From NCBI GenBank assembly GCA_910579125.1, contig CAJTTH010000017.1, forward strand, positions 1-58,872: a stretch of DNA of 58,872 nucleotides, given 5' to 3'. Positions within the stretch are counted from its first letter, which is position 1, and each line of letters opens with the position of its first letter. The notes under the pieces were generated by a model. The model saw nothing but the letters and a program-made list of their open reading frames with translations. It did not search any database and had not been told where the DNA came from. Shown one piece after another: positions 1-8,448 of the stretch. The stretch comes from an uncultured Oscillospiraceae bacterium (GTDB lineage: Bacteria; Bacillota; Clostridia; Oscillospirales; Ruminococcaceae). A program made the position numbers and the translations under genes.

Positions 1-18
1 GAATTTAATAATATTCAT
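1..18 (-). CDS. Start of a gene that runs off the left edge
   Basis: On the minus strand an ATG at 16-18 is preceded at good spacing by an AGAGGTG SD and opens MNIIKF before the window ends. It lies just downstream of the lysin-like gene, so it may be another phage-type gene. Six codons are too few to identify a product. Confidence 0.3.
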
Positions 19-29
19 TGTAGCACCTC

Positions 30-1310
30 TTACTTTGTCACATTAGCGGAATCAACCCAACCATAAACGCCCTTGCCGTCCTCGCTTATGAGGTGGAGCG
101 GGTGTTTTGCTCCGCTGCTTGTTACCGTTACTTTGCAACGGCTCGCGTTTCGTGTGGCGCTTGCTTTTGCCGCACTCGCGGACGCGTACACGCTGCCGCC
201 CTTAAATTGCACAATATCACCGACTTTAATTGCGCTTGCCGCTCCGCTTACTGCGGGCGTTATTCCTGCGCCCTCAATGTCTGAAGCGTTCACCCAACCG
301 TAAACGCCTTTGCCGTCCTTGCTGATAAGGTGATATTTGTGTGTTCCCTTGTTGTATATGTTGCTTACCTTGCAACGGCTCGCGCCCTTTGTCGCGGTTG
401 CGTTCTTTGCCGTGGAGCTTACATAAACGCTTCCGCCCTTAAACTGCACAATGTCGCCGATTCGGATATTGCCCGAAGTGTTTACGTCCTGCTCGGGTGC
501 GGCAGGGGCTGTACCGTTATATTTCAGCGTTCCAAGCCCGAGAACCGCCACGGGGTCAAGCAAATCACCCTTATAATAAATATCGGGTTTTTTGTCGTAA
601 TTGTCAATAAGTGTAAAATGCAGATGTGCGCCCGTTGAATGTCCTGTGCTACCAACGTTGCCGATCAACTGCCCCTTTTTGACGCTCTGCCCTACTTTGA
701 CAGGCGCGGGCGCTATCATATGCGCGTAAACCGTTGCTTTGCCGTCTGCGTGGCGCAATATGACGCGATTTCCGAACCCGTCATTGTTCTTTGCCACGGA
801 ATCCGTGTTGATTACAACCCCGTCCGCGGCGGCGTAAATCGGCGTATTTGCCGCCGCCGCAATATCAACGCCATTGTGCCAACCACTGCTCCACAAATTG
901 CCCTTTTCCTTGAAAACCGCTGTAATTGAAGCGTTCTTTGTTCCTACCAAGTCACTTAACTTTGAATAGGTAACGGCGGAGGTTATGCCAACCCCAAGCC
1001 GCTTGTTTACCTCGCTCGCAATATAGGGGAATTTGCTTGAAAGATACGGCCCCGGGCAACCCGTGGCGGCAAAATATTTGTGCATTGTTAAATTGCCGCT
1101 TTTATCGCCCGTGAAATTCAGCTTATCAATGCCGTTTCGCTTGCAGATGTCAACGCAAAGTTTTATTGTCGCTTCAAGTGCCGCGTCGCTAACGTGCCAA
1201 TCGGGATCGCCGCTGTCGTTCGCAACCTCGATCGTTATGACCGGTATTAGTGACACTCTTGCACCACGCATTATTGCCGAAATTGGTGATGTTCGCCGTT
1301 TTAAGAACAA
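30..1310 (-). pseudogene. Truncated phage-type lysin: amidase end + M23 peptidase + two SH3-like repeats
   Basis: Peptidoglycan hydrolase remnant. The first ~75 residues match the C-terminal half of a bacteriophage-type N-acetylmuramoyl-L-alanine amidase (ITIEVAND, HVSDAAL, LTMHKYFAATGCPGPYL). An M23/LytM endopeptidase domain follows (residues ~125-245, with HNGVDIAA, VYAHM and HLHFTL carrying the zinc ligands), then two SH3-like repeats that each contain GDIVQFKGGSVY and GKGVYGWV. The amidase N-terminus is missing. The expected WCKS stretch sits in another frame at 1255-1266, just ahead of the VITIEVAND frame, so there is also an apparent frameshift near 1243-1258. The only start is a TTG at the junction with the recombinase remnant. 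The M23 and SH3 parts are intact. It is probably a prophage leftover cut by insertion of the neighbouring recombinase element. Confidence 0.7.
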
Positions 1311-1478
1311 GATTCTTTAATTGCCTATACACTGGCAACATTCTTAATGGAGCAGCAAACACCAATTCAGGAGATTGCGAATGTTTTGGGTCACCAAAAC
1401 ACGGAATCAACACCGATATACCTAAAAAGCAGCCTTAAGCTGCTGAGCGAATGCGCACTTGATCCGGAGGTGGAGTAA
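1305..1478 (+). pseudogene. C-terminal stub of a tyrosine recombinase (first of a cluster)
   Basis: After an in-frame stop at 1302-1304 the frame reads LATFLMEQQTPIQEIANVLG then GHQNTES, TPIYLKSS and a stop directly before the next ATG. This is the C-terminal catalytic end of a phage-integrase/XerC-type recombinase (the box with the LGH triad and the Tyr of IYLK). Everything upstream has been replaced by the lysin remnant on the other strand. The stop (1476-1478) abuts the next recombinase start (1479), as in operons of consecutive recombinases. Confidence 0.75.
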
Positions 1479-2419
1479 ATGAAGTATACATCTCTGTTTG
1501 CGCCGTATATTATCGGGTTAATAGAGGAAAAACGGTCATTGGGTTACAAGTACGATTCTCAACCTAATATACTTCGCCGTTTTGACTCGTTTTGCTCGGA
1601 ACGTTATCCTGATGAAGATATTTTATCACGTGAAATTGTATTGGATTGGGCAGCTAAACGTCCGGGCGAACATCCCGGTACTTTGCAGCAGCGAATTACT
1701 CCGGTCAAGGAACTGGCAAAATACATGATCAGACTGGGGCAGGAAGCGTTTATATTACCAAAAGGATTTACGCCGCGAATTCCGAGGTATATACCTCATA
1801 TTTACTCAAATTACGAATTGAAACGGATATTTACGCAGACCGACCAATGTCGGTTTTGTCAGTTGATGCTGGTATCTCTCACGGCGGACGAGGCAAAGGA
1901 ACTATGCGATTTATGCATCAGGGATATACGGCTTAAACATCCAGCGATCGTTACTTTAACCGGAAAGGGGCGCAAAACACGACATGTGCTGCTTTTTGGA
2001 AACACAGTAGAGCTTCTGCGCCTTTATATGCGGGAGCACAAATTATTTTTTAACGCAAACCCAAATGCTCCGTTTTTTTTAACCAAAGACACACAAAACT
2101 TACTAGCGGCGGTGTCAGTCATATCCTTCAAAAATATGCCGCATTGGCTTCAAAAAAATGTCCGGATATGCCGGATTCGGTTACGCCACACATGATCAGA
2201 CATTCAAAAGCAATGCATCTGTATCAGACCGGAGTCAATCTTGTATATATACGTGATATTCTCGGTCATGTTGATATTTCTACTACGGACATATACGCTC
2301 GTGCCGATACCGAGTCAAAACGAAAGGAAATGGAGCGTGCTTTTCCGGATATCACTCCAAGTGATCTGCCAGAGTGGAATCGTGATGAAAATTTGCTTGA
2401 GTTTTTGAATAGCTTGTAA
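1479..2419 (+). pseudogene. Chimeric, frameshifted tyrosine recombinase (remains of second and third recombinases)
   Basis: The N-terminal part (to about residue 127, ending FTQTDQCRFCQ) resembles one recombinase: SAM-like core-binding domain, then the start of the catalytic domain. It jumps directly into the middle of another (KELCDLCIRDIRL, TLTGKGRKTRHV), which suggests a deletion fused two neighbouring genes. The frame is lost at an eight-T run (2073-2080). In the shifted frame the protein continues as NQRHTKLTSGGVSHIL, PHMIRHSKAMHL, DILGHVDISTTDIY and ends at 2419. The catalytic HxxR (MIRHSK), the GH box and the Tyr survive, so gain of a single T would restore a continuous reading frame. 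With the stub upstream this fits a decayed trio of recombinases such as the RIT elements. It is unlikely to be active now. Confidence 0.75.
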
Positions 2420-2448
2420 TTTTTTCAATTTATTATGCTTAGTCTTTT

Positions 2449-2482
2449 CACCGCAAGGCTCCTTTCCTTGCGGTGTTTTTTC
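2449..2482 (+). terminator. Intrinsic terminator after the recombinase cluster
   Basis: A perfect 10-bp stem CACCGCAAGG / CCTTGCGGTG is followed by TTTTTT. It lies 30 bp after the recombinase stop and would end transcription of that cluster. Confidence 0.85.
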
Positions 2483-2512
2483 TCTTCACTGTGCATTTTT
2501 AAGGACTGTACA

Positions 2513-2965
2513 TTAGGAGGTATCCTATCGCCGTTACTGGCGAATATCGTGCTTAATGAGTTGGATTGGTGGATAAGCAGCTAATGGGAAACAATGCCGA
2601 CATACAATAGATATTGTCAGCGTGTAAATTATAGCGGTACGCCAAACGTAGGTCATATTTATAGAGCCTTACGAACAAGCGGATTGAAAGAGATATTTAT
2701 TGTGAGATATGCAGATGATTTTAAAATATTATGTCGGAAACGGAGTGACGCAGACAAGACTTTCATTGCGGTCAAGCAATGGCTGAAAAACAGGTTATCG
2801 CTGGAAATCAGCGAGGAAAAAATTAAAGGTTGTTAATCTCAAAAAGCAGTATTCAGAATTTTTAGGGTTTAAATTAAAAGCAGTTTGGAATGGGGTAAGT
2901 TTGTTGTAAGGTTGCATATGTCCGACAAAGCCGTGAAGCGAGAGACTTAAAAACTGAAAGAGCAG
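2513..2965 (+). pseudogene. Group II intron reverse transcriptase remnant
   Basis: A fragment of a group II intron-encoded maturase/reverse transcriptase. It begins LGGILSPLLANIVLNELDWW and carries the catalytic box VRYADDFKILC, then KKQYSEFLGFKLKAV. A TAA at 2582-2584 interrupts SS*WETMP, a frameshift occurs near 2815-2825 (after LEISEEK), and further stops follow. The N-terminal RT part and the maturase/endonuclease end are missing. No intron RNA ends were recognised. Only a scrap of the palm domain remains. Confidence 0.8.
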
Positions 2966-2970
2966 ATTAA

Positions 2971-3295
2971 GAGCCTGTTTAGTATCTTTACAATATTGCC
3001 AAAAAGGAGTATAGTGTAAGCAGAGAAGGCGGTGAAAAATGAGAAAGAATTATCCAAGCGATATAAAAAGAGAACAGTTTGAGAAAATACGGGAAGACAT
3101 TGAGGGAGCGACCAAGCAAACGCGTCCAAAGAAGTATGATACATACGACATATTGTGCTATACTGTACATGAAGAGCAATTCCACACGATTATCCCAATT
3201 GGCAGAATATACACTATCACTACTACAAATGGACAAAACCCGATAATGAAGGGATCAGTCTGCTTGATCGTATTTTGCGGAAATTAGAGCGTTAA
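2971..3295 (+). pseudogene. IS5-family transposase N-terminal remnant with left IS end
   Basis: The stretch opens with GAGCCTGTTTAGTATC, which looks like a terminal repeat; the same GAGCCTGTTTA in inverted form ends the transposase fragment near 56770. An ORF from ATG 3039 (SD AAGGCGGTG) reads MRKNYPSDIKREQFEKIR and TRPKKYDTYDILC, the N-terminus of IS5-type transposases. After an internal deletion/frameshift the family sequence resumes in another frame as HYHYYKWTKPDNEGISLLD and stops at 3295. The whole DDE catalytic region is absent. Confidence 0.7.
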
Positions 3296-3310
3296 TGTGA
3301 ACACGCTCTA
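3292..3310 (+). repeat. 19-bp terminal repeat, copy 1
   Basis: TTAATGTGAACACGCTCTA. The identical sequence occurs at 3691-3709, and in inverted orientation at 3544-3562. It bounds the GNAT fragment on its left side. Confidence 0.85.
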
Positions 3311-3541
3311 GTTATTTCCGATTACTGAGTAAGGATTGAGTATTACAAAACCAATCATTTTCTCATCATTCAAAGTGAAATATACTTTTCTCTCGGGTTC
3401 AGTAAAGTAAGCATTAAAATACCCATAGTGGTAATTACCTTGATTATCCATTTCATCTGGATAGTATGATGTCATTTCATATAAATATTTTTGATTTATA
3501 TTCCAAAAAAGTTCTTTATCTTCTTCTCTAACAATCTGCAA
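3308..3541 (-). pseudogene. GNAT acetyltransferase fragment
   Basis: About 77 residues resembling the N-terminal part of a GNAT N-acetyltransferase: VREEDKELFWNINQKYLYEM, then YYPDEMD and MIGFVILNPYSVIG. Both ends are cut. The reading frame starts at an unconvincing TTG and stops just inside the flanking 19-bp repeat. The acetyl-CoA binding motif of the C-terminal half is missing. It is trapped between two oppositely oriented copies of the terminal repeat, as if carried or broken by that element. Confidence 0.65.
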
Positions 3542-3543
3542 TT

Positions 3544-3709
3544 TAGAGCGTGTTCACATTAACGCTCAACGCCCGTCTTTCGGCGAATTTTGCGCCTTTC
3601 TTCGTTAAAAATTCTTGAAGTACATACAGTACGTCTGCGAATTTTCGCCTCGAAATGCGCAAAATTCGCTTCGAAATCCGGACATTTCGGTTAATGTGAA
3701 CACGCTCTA
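3544..3709. mobile_element. MITE-like element with perfect 19-bp terminal inverted repeats
   Basis: A 166-bp stretch bounded by TAGAGCGTGTTCACATTAA (3544-3562) and its exact inverse (3691-3709). It has no coding capacity. Internally it contains further symmetry (GCGAATTTTGCGC near 3582-3594 against GCGCAAAATTCGC near 3657-3669). These are the features of a miniature inverted-repeat element probably mobilised by an IS transposase supplied elsewhere. The interior also holds a copy of the dispersed hairpin repeat found near 25.6 kb. Confidence 0.7.
3564..3648 (+). repeat. Dispersed hairpin repeat II, copy A
   Basis: Homologous to the reverse complement of 25608-25693. Shared blocks in order are GCTCAA(C/T)GCCCGT, AATTTT, CTTCGT, TTCTTGA, GTACATACAGTACG and CTGCGAA. 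The centre GTACATACAGTACG is nearly two-fold symmetric. Here it lies inside the MITE-like element. Confidence 0.75.
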
Positions 3710-3840
3710 ATAATAATCCAGCCTCCTCAACTTAGCAAGTAATCTTGAAACACCTAAAAATTCCGCCAACTTAACTACTATATCTGATGATGGAGCAGAG
3801 CCGTTTTTCCAATGTGAGGATTTGAAAATACCGGTGGATA
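3707..3840 (-). pseudogene. XRE-type helix-turn-helix fragment
   Basis: The minus strand reads GIFKSSHWKNGSAPSSDIVV then KLAEFLGVS, the recognition-helix part of a Cro/C1-type HTH domain. The stop codon is supplied by the neighbouring 19-bp repeat, and the upstream side joins an IS5 transposase fragment in another frame near 3840. It is too short to act as a regulator. Confidence 0.55.
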
Positions 3841-4064
3841 TTGCTTGCGTTTCCGTATTCTCTCGGTACTGCTTTCCATTGGCGCCCTGTTCTCAGAACG
3901 TAAAATATGCCCTCAAATATCCTTCTCGTATCCGGCGGTTTCCTTCCGCCTCCGTGTTTCCTTTTGTACTCCTTGTTCGAGTCGCGCTCATATACCGGTA
4001 TATTGTCCTTTATCGTTTATCGGAACTCATCTGTTATTGTCCATGATTTATAGCTTTTCTCCAT
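3841..4064 (-). pseudogene. IS5-family transposase N-terminal fragment (second type)
   Basis: An ATG at 4062-4064 opens MEKSYKSWTITDEF, followed after an in-frame TAA by NKEYKRKHGGGRKPPDTRRI then FEGIFYVLRTGRQWKAVP and ASNIHRYFQ. This is the winged-helix/DUF4096-like N-terminus of an IS5-type transposase, a different lineage from the remnant at 3039. It lacks the catalytic domain and carries a nonsense codon. Confidence 0.7.
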
Positions 4065-4125
4065 TTTTATCACCCTTTATATTTATCGGCTGATATTTGA
4101 AAATCTTTATTTTTGGATAGACTCT

Positions 4126-4158
4126 AAATCGGCGCATCATGTAATATGCGCCGATTTG
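4126..4158. terminator. Perfect hairpin downstream of the GldG operon
   Basis: AAATCGGCGCAT pairs with ATGCGCCGATTT around a short loop. It lies about 50 bp past the stop of the last leftward gene of the operon (4210). There is no strong T-run on the minus-strand exit, so its role as terminator is inferred from position. Confidence 0.5.
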
Positions 4159-4209
4159 TTGTCCTATTCGATTTTTTGATTTCTCCGTTAAGGAAACCGC
4201 CCTGTATTT

Positions 4210-4485
4210 TTAACCGAACAGCACGTCCATAAGCCACACATGAGCGGTGTCCAGTGCCTCGTAAAAGCCTATATAATCGCCCTTGCGAGCCTTTGCAACG
4301 TCCGCGGGATTTTTCGGGAGGAGCTGAACCATGATCTTGTTGGGTACCTCCTCATCCGCAATCTTCTTCGTATCCTTGATAGTGAGCCTTGCCGCGAAAG
4401 CGTCGCCCGCGCTGCCGTAGAATATAGTGTTTCCGCTGCGGATAAGGGGAAATCCTCTGTAAAATAAAAGCTTGTTATCTGCCAT
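4210..4485 (-). CDS. Conserved hypothetical protein, 91 aa
   Basis: I do not recognise a named domain. The start at 4485 is chosen because ACCTCC (4491-4496) gives an AGGAGGT-type SD at good spacing; a longer upstream frame lacks one. The protein begins MADNKLLFYRGFPLIRSGN, has no signal peptide or membrane segment, and ends HVWLMDVLFG. It is the last gene of the ABC/GldG/DUF4340 operon, 74 bp after the DUF4340 gene, and may be a small cytoplasmic accessory. No function can be assigned. Confidence 0.75.
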   Translation of the reverse strand: MADNKLLFYRGFPLIRSGNTIFYGSAGDAFAARLTIKDTKKIADEEVPNKIMVQLLPKNPADVAKARKGDYIGFYEALDTAHVWLMDVLFG

Positions 4486-4559
4486 TGTATACCTCCGTTC
4501 AATAGCCTGTATCGGGGAACCGCGCCAAGCCACAGGCCGCTTAAGCGCATTTTTTCGGC

Positions 4560-6116
4560 TTACCAATCGTAATTGACCGTACCGCCGTTCAGCAGCGAAT
4601 TAACGTTTTCGGTGAGTCTCGAAATGAAGATTTCGCGTATTTTGAATACGGTCATGCCGTTAAGGTTGATGATATATTTTCTGCCGTCGTCGGGAATAAA
4701 CTCCAGCACATCCTCTTTCGTTCCATAGGTATCGACGTATTGATCCATGTATCGGAACTTGACCGTCACCTCCGGCGCTTTGTCCGTCTGCTCGGTGTAC
4801 ATTTCTTCGCCAATGGAGCTTATAAGCTGCTGATATAGCTTCTTGAACTCCGAGCCGTTCACCTCGTCCGAGCCGTGATAGAACTTCTTGTTTTCGCCGT
4901 CAATGTCAAACCTGAACTCGCCGTCGGGAGTGGTTACCGTAATGCTCTCGACCGTGTAAATATACGGCGAGATCGGACGCTTGGAAATAATATCCGAAAC
5001 GTTGAACGTATACCACGGCGCGCTCTCTTTTGCAAGCGAATAAATACCGGGAACTCCCTCAATGACCGCGTAATAACCCGTAACGTTGGCAAGCGTCGGA
5101 GCGCTCTCCGTGCCGCTTTCGTCCGTTTCCTCAACTATCTCGTTACCAAGCAGAAGCGTGTACAGTTGTCCGTCATACTTGAACGTCATACGCAGGAACG
5201 GGTCGTCAAGACCGCAGGCTTTCATATTTTCCTCGGTTTGCTCAAGATATTCACACGCGCTCATCGTCAGACCGTACATCGCGTTGCAGACGCTCTTGCC
5301 CGTCGTCACGTCAATCTCGGCAGTCATTGGTTTTATAAAACGGTGTGTGTTGAACGTGGAGATAACGCTGTCCTCTTTCTCCGCATCCTCGGCAACGTCA
5401 AACATAAAGCGTATCTCAACCTCTTCGTCAAGATCCTTGCGCTGTATTTTGAGATAATCAAGCTCGTTTGAGCCGTCGGTTCTGTAGCCGTCCGTCATTA
5501 TCAGGTTCGCGTAACGGTTGACAGCGGTATACGCCCCCGAAACGCTGTAATAGTTTACGAGGTAAACTGTATTGCTCCCCTCGGTGCGGCAGTACGCCGT
5601 CGAGGTGTTTGCGGGGTTTTGTATGCCGAAATTCAGCTTGATAACGCTGCCGTCCTCAAAACTCACCTCCGCAGTAGCCAAGGGACTTTCCAGACCGTAC
5701 TTGCCCATGTCCTCGGCGTTTTCTTCGACAATGCTTCTTGCGGGGAGATTGGACAGGTTATTCATCAGATTGCGGACGTTAGTGTCGCTTTGCGGAACGT
5801 CCTTAAGATCGGCGCTCGTCCAGTAGTATTCGTCCTTTGAGGTGACCTTGCCCTCACTGTCGGTCGACGAGACAACGCGCTTTTGCCGCTCAAACGTGAA
5901 CGTGCCGTTTTCATTGTTCACCGTCAATTTGAGAACGCTGTCGGTGTGCTGCCCCGTAATGTCGATAGTTTCCTCGGACGTTACCGAGGAATCGGACGGG
6001 GAGCTTGCCGCGTTATCACCGGGAGCGGTGAGCATTAAGGTCATCATCACAACACCGAGCACCAGAAGCACTCCCGCCGCAATAATAACGGATATTACCG
6101 ATTTTGATAGCTTCAT
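4560..6116 (-). CDS. DUF4340 membrane-anchored protein of a GldG-type ABC system
   Basis: 518 residues with one N-terminal membrane segment (about residues 8-32, VISVIIAAGVLLVLGVVMM) and a long predicted extracytoplasmic part made of repeated DUF4340-like units (WTSADLKDVPQSDTNVRNLM, then RSIVEENAEDMGKYGLESP). DUF4340 proteins usually follow GldG-like proteins in gliding-type ABC operons. Here the ATG overlaps the last base of the upstream gldG-like stop, which points to translational coupling. It probably sits on the outer face of the membrane with the GldG-like protein. The transported or assembled substrate is unknown. Confidence 0.8.
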   Translation of the reverse strand: MKLSKSVISVIIAAGVLLVLGVVMMTLMLTAPGDNAASSPSDSSVTSEETIDITGQHTDSVLKLTVNNENGTFTFERQKRVVSSTDSEGKVTSKDEYYWTSADLKDVPQSDTNVRNLMNNLSNLPARSIVEENAEDMGKYGLESPLATAEVSFEDGSVIKLNFGIQNPANTSTAYCRTEGSNTVYLVNYYSVSGAYTAVNRYANLIMTDGYRTDGSNELDYLKIQRKDLDEEVEIRFMFDVAEDAEKEDSVISTFNTHRFIKPMTAEIDVTTGKSVCNAMYGLTMSACEYLEQTEENMKACGLDDPFLRMTFKYDGQLYTLLLGNEIVEETDESGTESAPTLANVTGYYAVIEGVPGIYSLAKESAPWYTFNVSDIISKRPISPYIYTVESITVTTPDGEFRFDIDGENKKFYHGSDEVNGSEFKKLYQQLISSIGEEMYTEQTDKAPEVTVKFRYMDQYVDTYGTKEDVLEFIPDDGRKYIINLNGMTVFKIREIFISRLTENVNSLLNGGTVNYDW

Positions 6117-7714
6117 TATCTATGCCTCCTGCGCACCCAGATAACTATTCCGAGCACGATGACCAGCACGGGAATAACGATACAAAGCACTATCGCAAGT
6201 ACGTTCGCGGTCGCGGCGTTCATCTCGAACGTCACGTTTGAGAACGTTTTTGCCTTGATTGTGATGCCGTCGTCCTTGCCGCTGATCGTATTGAAAATTC
6301 CGAGGAAAAACTCGGGATTATTCGCGTTGTTATAGGACAAAAAGCTCGCGCCTGAAAGCTGATCCGAGCCGACTACGCAAAGTCTGCTCCGCATTCCGTC
6401 CGTGTGGACGCGCGACGACATAACCACCTCGTTGTACGTTCCGCTCTCGGCGGTCTCCATGCTGAACTGCTCGTCCTCTCCACTGTCAAGCGGATACAAA
6501 AACGCCTTGTCGTAGGTCGTCATAAGCACCTCGCGCTCGTTGGAGCTTCTGTCGAGAACGTATACGGGGCGCAGATCCGCGCCGAGCGTATACAGCGTCG
6601 AATTGAGAACGTCCTTGGTGTAATCGGTATCGCTTATCTGCTGCAAATGCGCAAACAAAGTCATGCTGCTTATAAGGTAATTCGCGTTTGTCTGCCCGAC
6701 CTCGTCATACCCTACCGAAACGCCCCAGTCGTTCAAAAAGCTCTCGATATTGGGTGTCTCTGGCTGGGATATCGACGCAAAGTAGAATACGTTTTTGCCG
6801 AATGCGCCGCCGTTGTCGAGATACTTGTCGAGCTTTGCGATCTGCGAAGCGTCGGGGTCGATAGAGGGCGCGTACATAATTACAAAGTCGATATCGGGAT
6901 CGATGGCGTCGGTGGTCGTGAGGTTCAGCGTCTCGATATCATAGCCGTTCTTGGAAAGCAGATTTTGCAGCGCGGTGCTGTCGCTCTCGTTGTAGCCCTC
7001 GGTAAACGCCACTCTCACGACGTCCTCGTTCGCGACAGCGAGCATTGCCGAAACCGCCTCCTGCTCAATGTTTGAGCTTTCAACAACGTACTGTCCGTAG
7101 GTCTGCAAATAACTCTGGTTGAAATTAAAATACTCATACGGCGACAAAACCTTGTGCCGTCCCGTCTTTTCGCATTCGACGACAATATAGTTCGCCGCGA
7201 GCGTCTCGCCCTTGAACTGCGAGGTATAGGTCGGGTTCTGGTCGATGTCAAGATAGTTCACCTTGACATGACCGCCCGTCATTTCCATTCTCTTCAATAT
7301 CTCGTTGACCTGCTTGTACGGCGAGCTTTGCTCCTCAAACGCCTTTTCGGTGCGAAGAACGGTAAGCGTAATGTCGGTGTTCAGCGTATCCGAAAGATAC
7401 TTCTCAGTCGTTTCGTCAAGCGTGTACAGCCCCGAACCCGTAAGGTCGGCGGCGGTGTCAAAGCGCTCCGCGACAAGCCCGACGATAACGTTTACCACAA
7501 CAACCGCCGCAATAAACACGACGGTCAGCACAATGGAAAGCGAACCGTGCTTAAAACTGCGCACGTTGAATTTGCGTTTGCGCTTTTCGGGCTTGACCGT
7601 CTTGTTCCCGTCCTTTTTTTCGTCGGTTTCATTGACTGCCGTTTCGGCTGTTTCCTTTACGGTCTCGGTTATTTCCTCGGAAACGTCATTTTCGGGAGTT
7701 TTCTTCTTACTCAA
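6116..7714 (-). CDS. GldG-like ABC system auxiliary protein
   Basis: 532 residues. A charged cytoplasmic N-terminus (about 60 residues rich in K and E) is followed by a membrane segment (SIVLTVVFIAAVVVVNVIVG). A large extracytoplasmic domain of the GldG/ABC-type uncharacterised transport family comes next (TAADLTGSGLYTLDETTEKY, ITLTVLRTEKAFEEQSSPYK, IDPDIDFVIMYAPSIDPDAS), then a C-terminal membrane helix (VLAIVLCIVIPVLVIVLGIV) ending RRRHR. In Bacteroidota GldG works with GldA and GldF. In Clostridia the role is unknown. Its position between permease and DUF4340 genes supports one complex. Confidence 0.8.
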   Translation of the reverse strand: MSKKKTPENDVSEEITETVKETAETAVNETDEKKDGNKTVKPEKRKRKFNVRSFKHGSLSIVLTVVFIAAVVVVNVIVGLVAERFDTAADLTGSGLYTLDETTEKYLSDTLNTDITLTVLRTEKAFEEQSSPYKQVNEILKRMEMTGGHVKVNYLDIDQNPTYTSQFKGETLAANYIVVECEKTGRHKVLSPYEYFNFNQSYLQTYGQYVVESSNIEQEAVSAMLAVANEDVVRVAFTEGYNESDSTALQNLLSKNGYDIETLNLTTTDAIDPDIDFVIMYAPSIDPDASQIAKLDKYLDNGGAFGKNVFYFASISQPETPNIESFLNDWGVSVGYDEVGQTNANYLISSMTLFAHLQQISDTDYTKDVLNSTLYTLGADLRPVYVLDRSSNEREVLMTTYDKAFLYPLDSGEDEQFSMETAESGTYNEVVMSSRVHTDGMRSRLCVVGSDQLSGASFLSYNNANNPEFFLGIFNTISGKDDGITIKAKTFSNVTFEMNAATANVLAIVLCIVIPVLVIVLGIVIWVRRRHR

Positions 7715-7728
7715 TCAAAGCACCTCCC

Positions 7729-8448
7729 TCAGCTCCAACGGCGGCGCTCAATAAACCGCATTGTCAGAAAATTAAATATAACGATAAGGCTTACGAAAAA
7801 CAAAACGTTCTTCAAGCTGAATATCCCGTATGTGAACTCGCTGTACTTATAGAACACCGAGAGCGAATTTATCACGCCGCGCACGGTCTCATTGGGAATG
7901 TAATTCGAGATTATGTCGAAAAGACACAGCACGATATTCGCGCCAATGCTGCCGATCGCGGCTATCATCTGGTTCTCGGTGAGGTTGGAGATGAATATGC
8001 CGACCGAAATAAACACTCCGCCCATAAGGATTATTCCCACGAAATTCCCCCAGAACGTCGCCCACGCGAACTCGCTGCCCGAGTTTGCGACCGCCGCGGA
8101 CATAAAGACCGCGTAGATCAGCAGTATCAGCACCGCGCAGAAGAACACAAAGAACGCCGCAAGAAACTTGCCCATTACCAATCCGAACAGGCTTACGGGA
8201 CTTGTCAGCGTGAGCTGATCGGTTTTCTGACGCTTATCGTCCGCCATTGTACGCATGGTGAGCACGGGGATAAGTATCATCATTATAAAGAACATCAGCG
8301 TAAACACGCCCGATACCTCCGCCGAGCCGGTTGCCAGACAGTTGATCCACAAAAACAGCCCCGAAAAGCCGTAGAACACCGCCAGAAACACATATCCGAG
8401 CGGCGACGTAAAATACGACGAAATTTCGCGTTTCATTATTGCGGGCAT
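7729..8448 (-). CDS. ABC-2 type permease (GldF-like)
   Basis: 239 residues with six predicted membrane helices, starting MPAIMKREISSYFTSPLGYV, the usual start of GldF/NosY-type ABC-2 permeases. The motif RTMADDKRQKTDQLTLTSPV is the family's cytoplasmic loop. The ATG overlaps the stop of the ATPase gene by 1 bp, so ATPase and permease should be made together. It forms the membrane channel of the ABC complex with the GldG-like and DUF4340 proteins downstream. Confidence 0.85.
   Translation of the reverse strand: MPAIMKREISSYFTSPLGYVFLAVFYGFSGLFLWINCLATGSAEVSGVFTLMFFIMMILIPVLTMRTMADDKRQKTDQLTLTSPVSLFGLVMGKFLAAFFVFFCAVLILLIYAVFMSAAVANSGSEFAWATFWGNFVGIILMGGVFISVGIFISNLTENQMIAAIGSIGANIVLCLFDIISNYIPNETVRGVINSLSVFYKYSEFTYGIFSLKNVLFFVSLIVIFNFLTMRFIERRRWS

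Noticed and set aside
3039..3287. An intact 82-aa protein
   Set aside because: It is the frameshifted, deleted start of an IS5-type transposase; the family sequence resumes in another frame.
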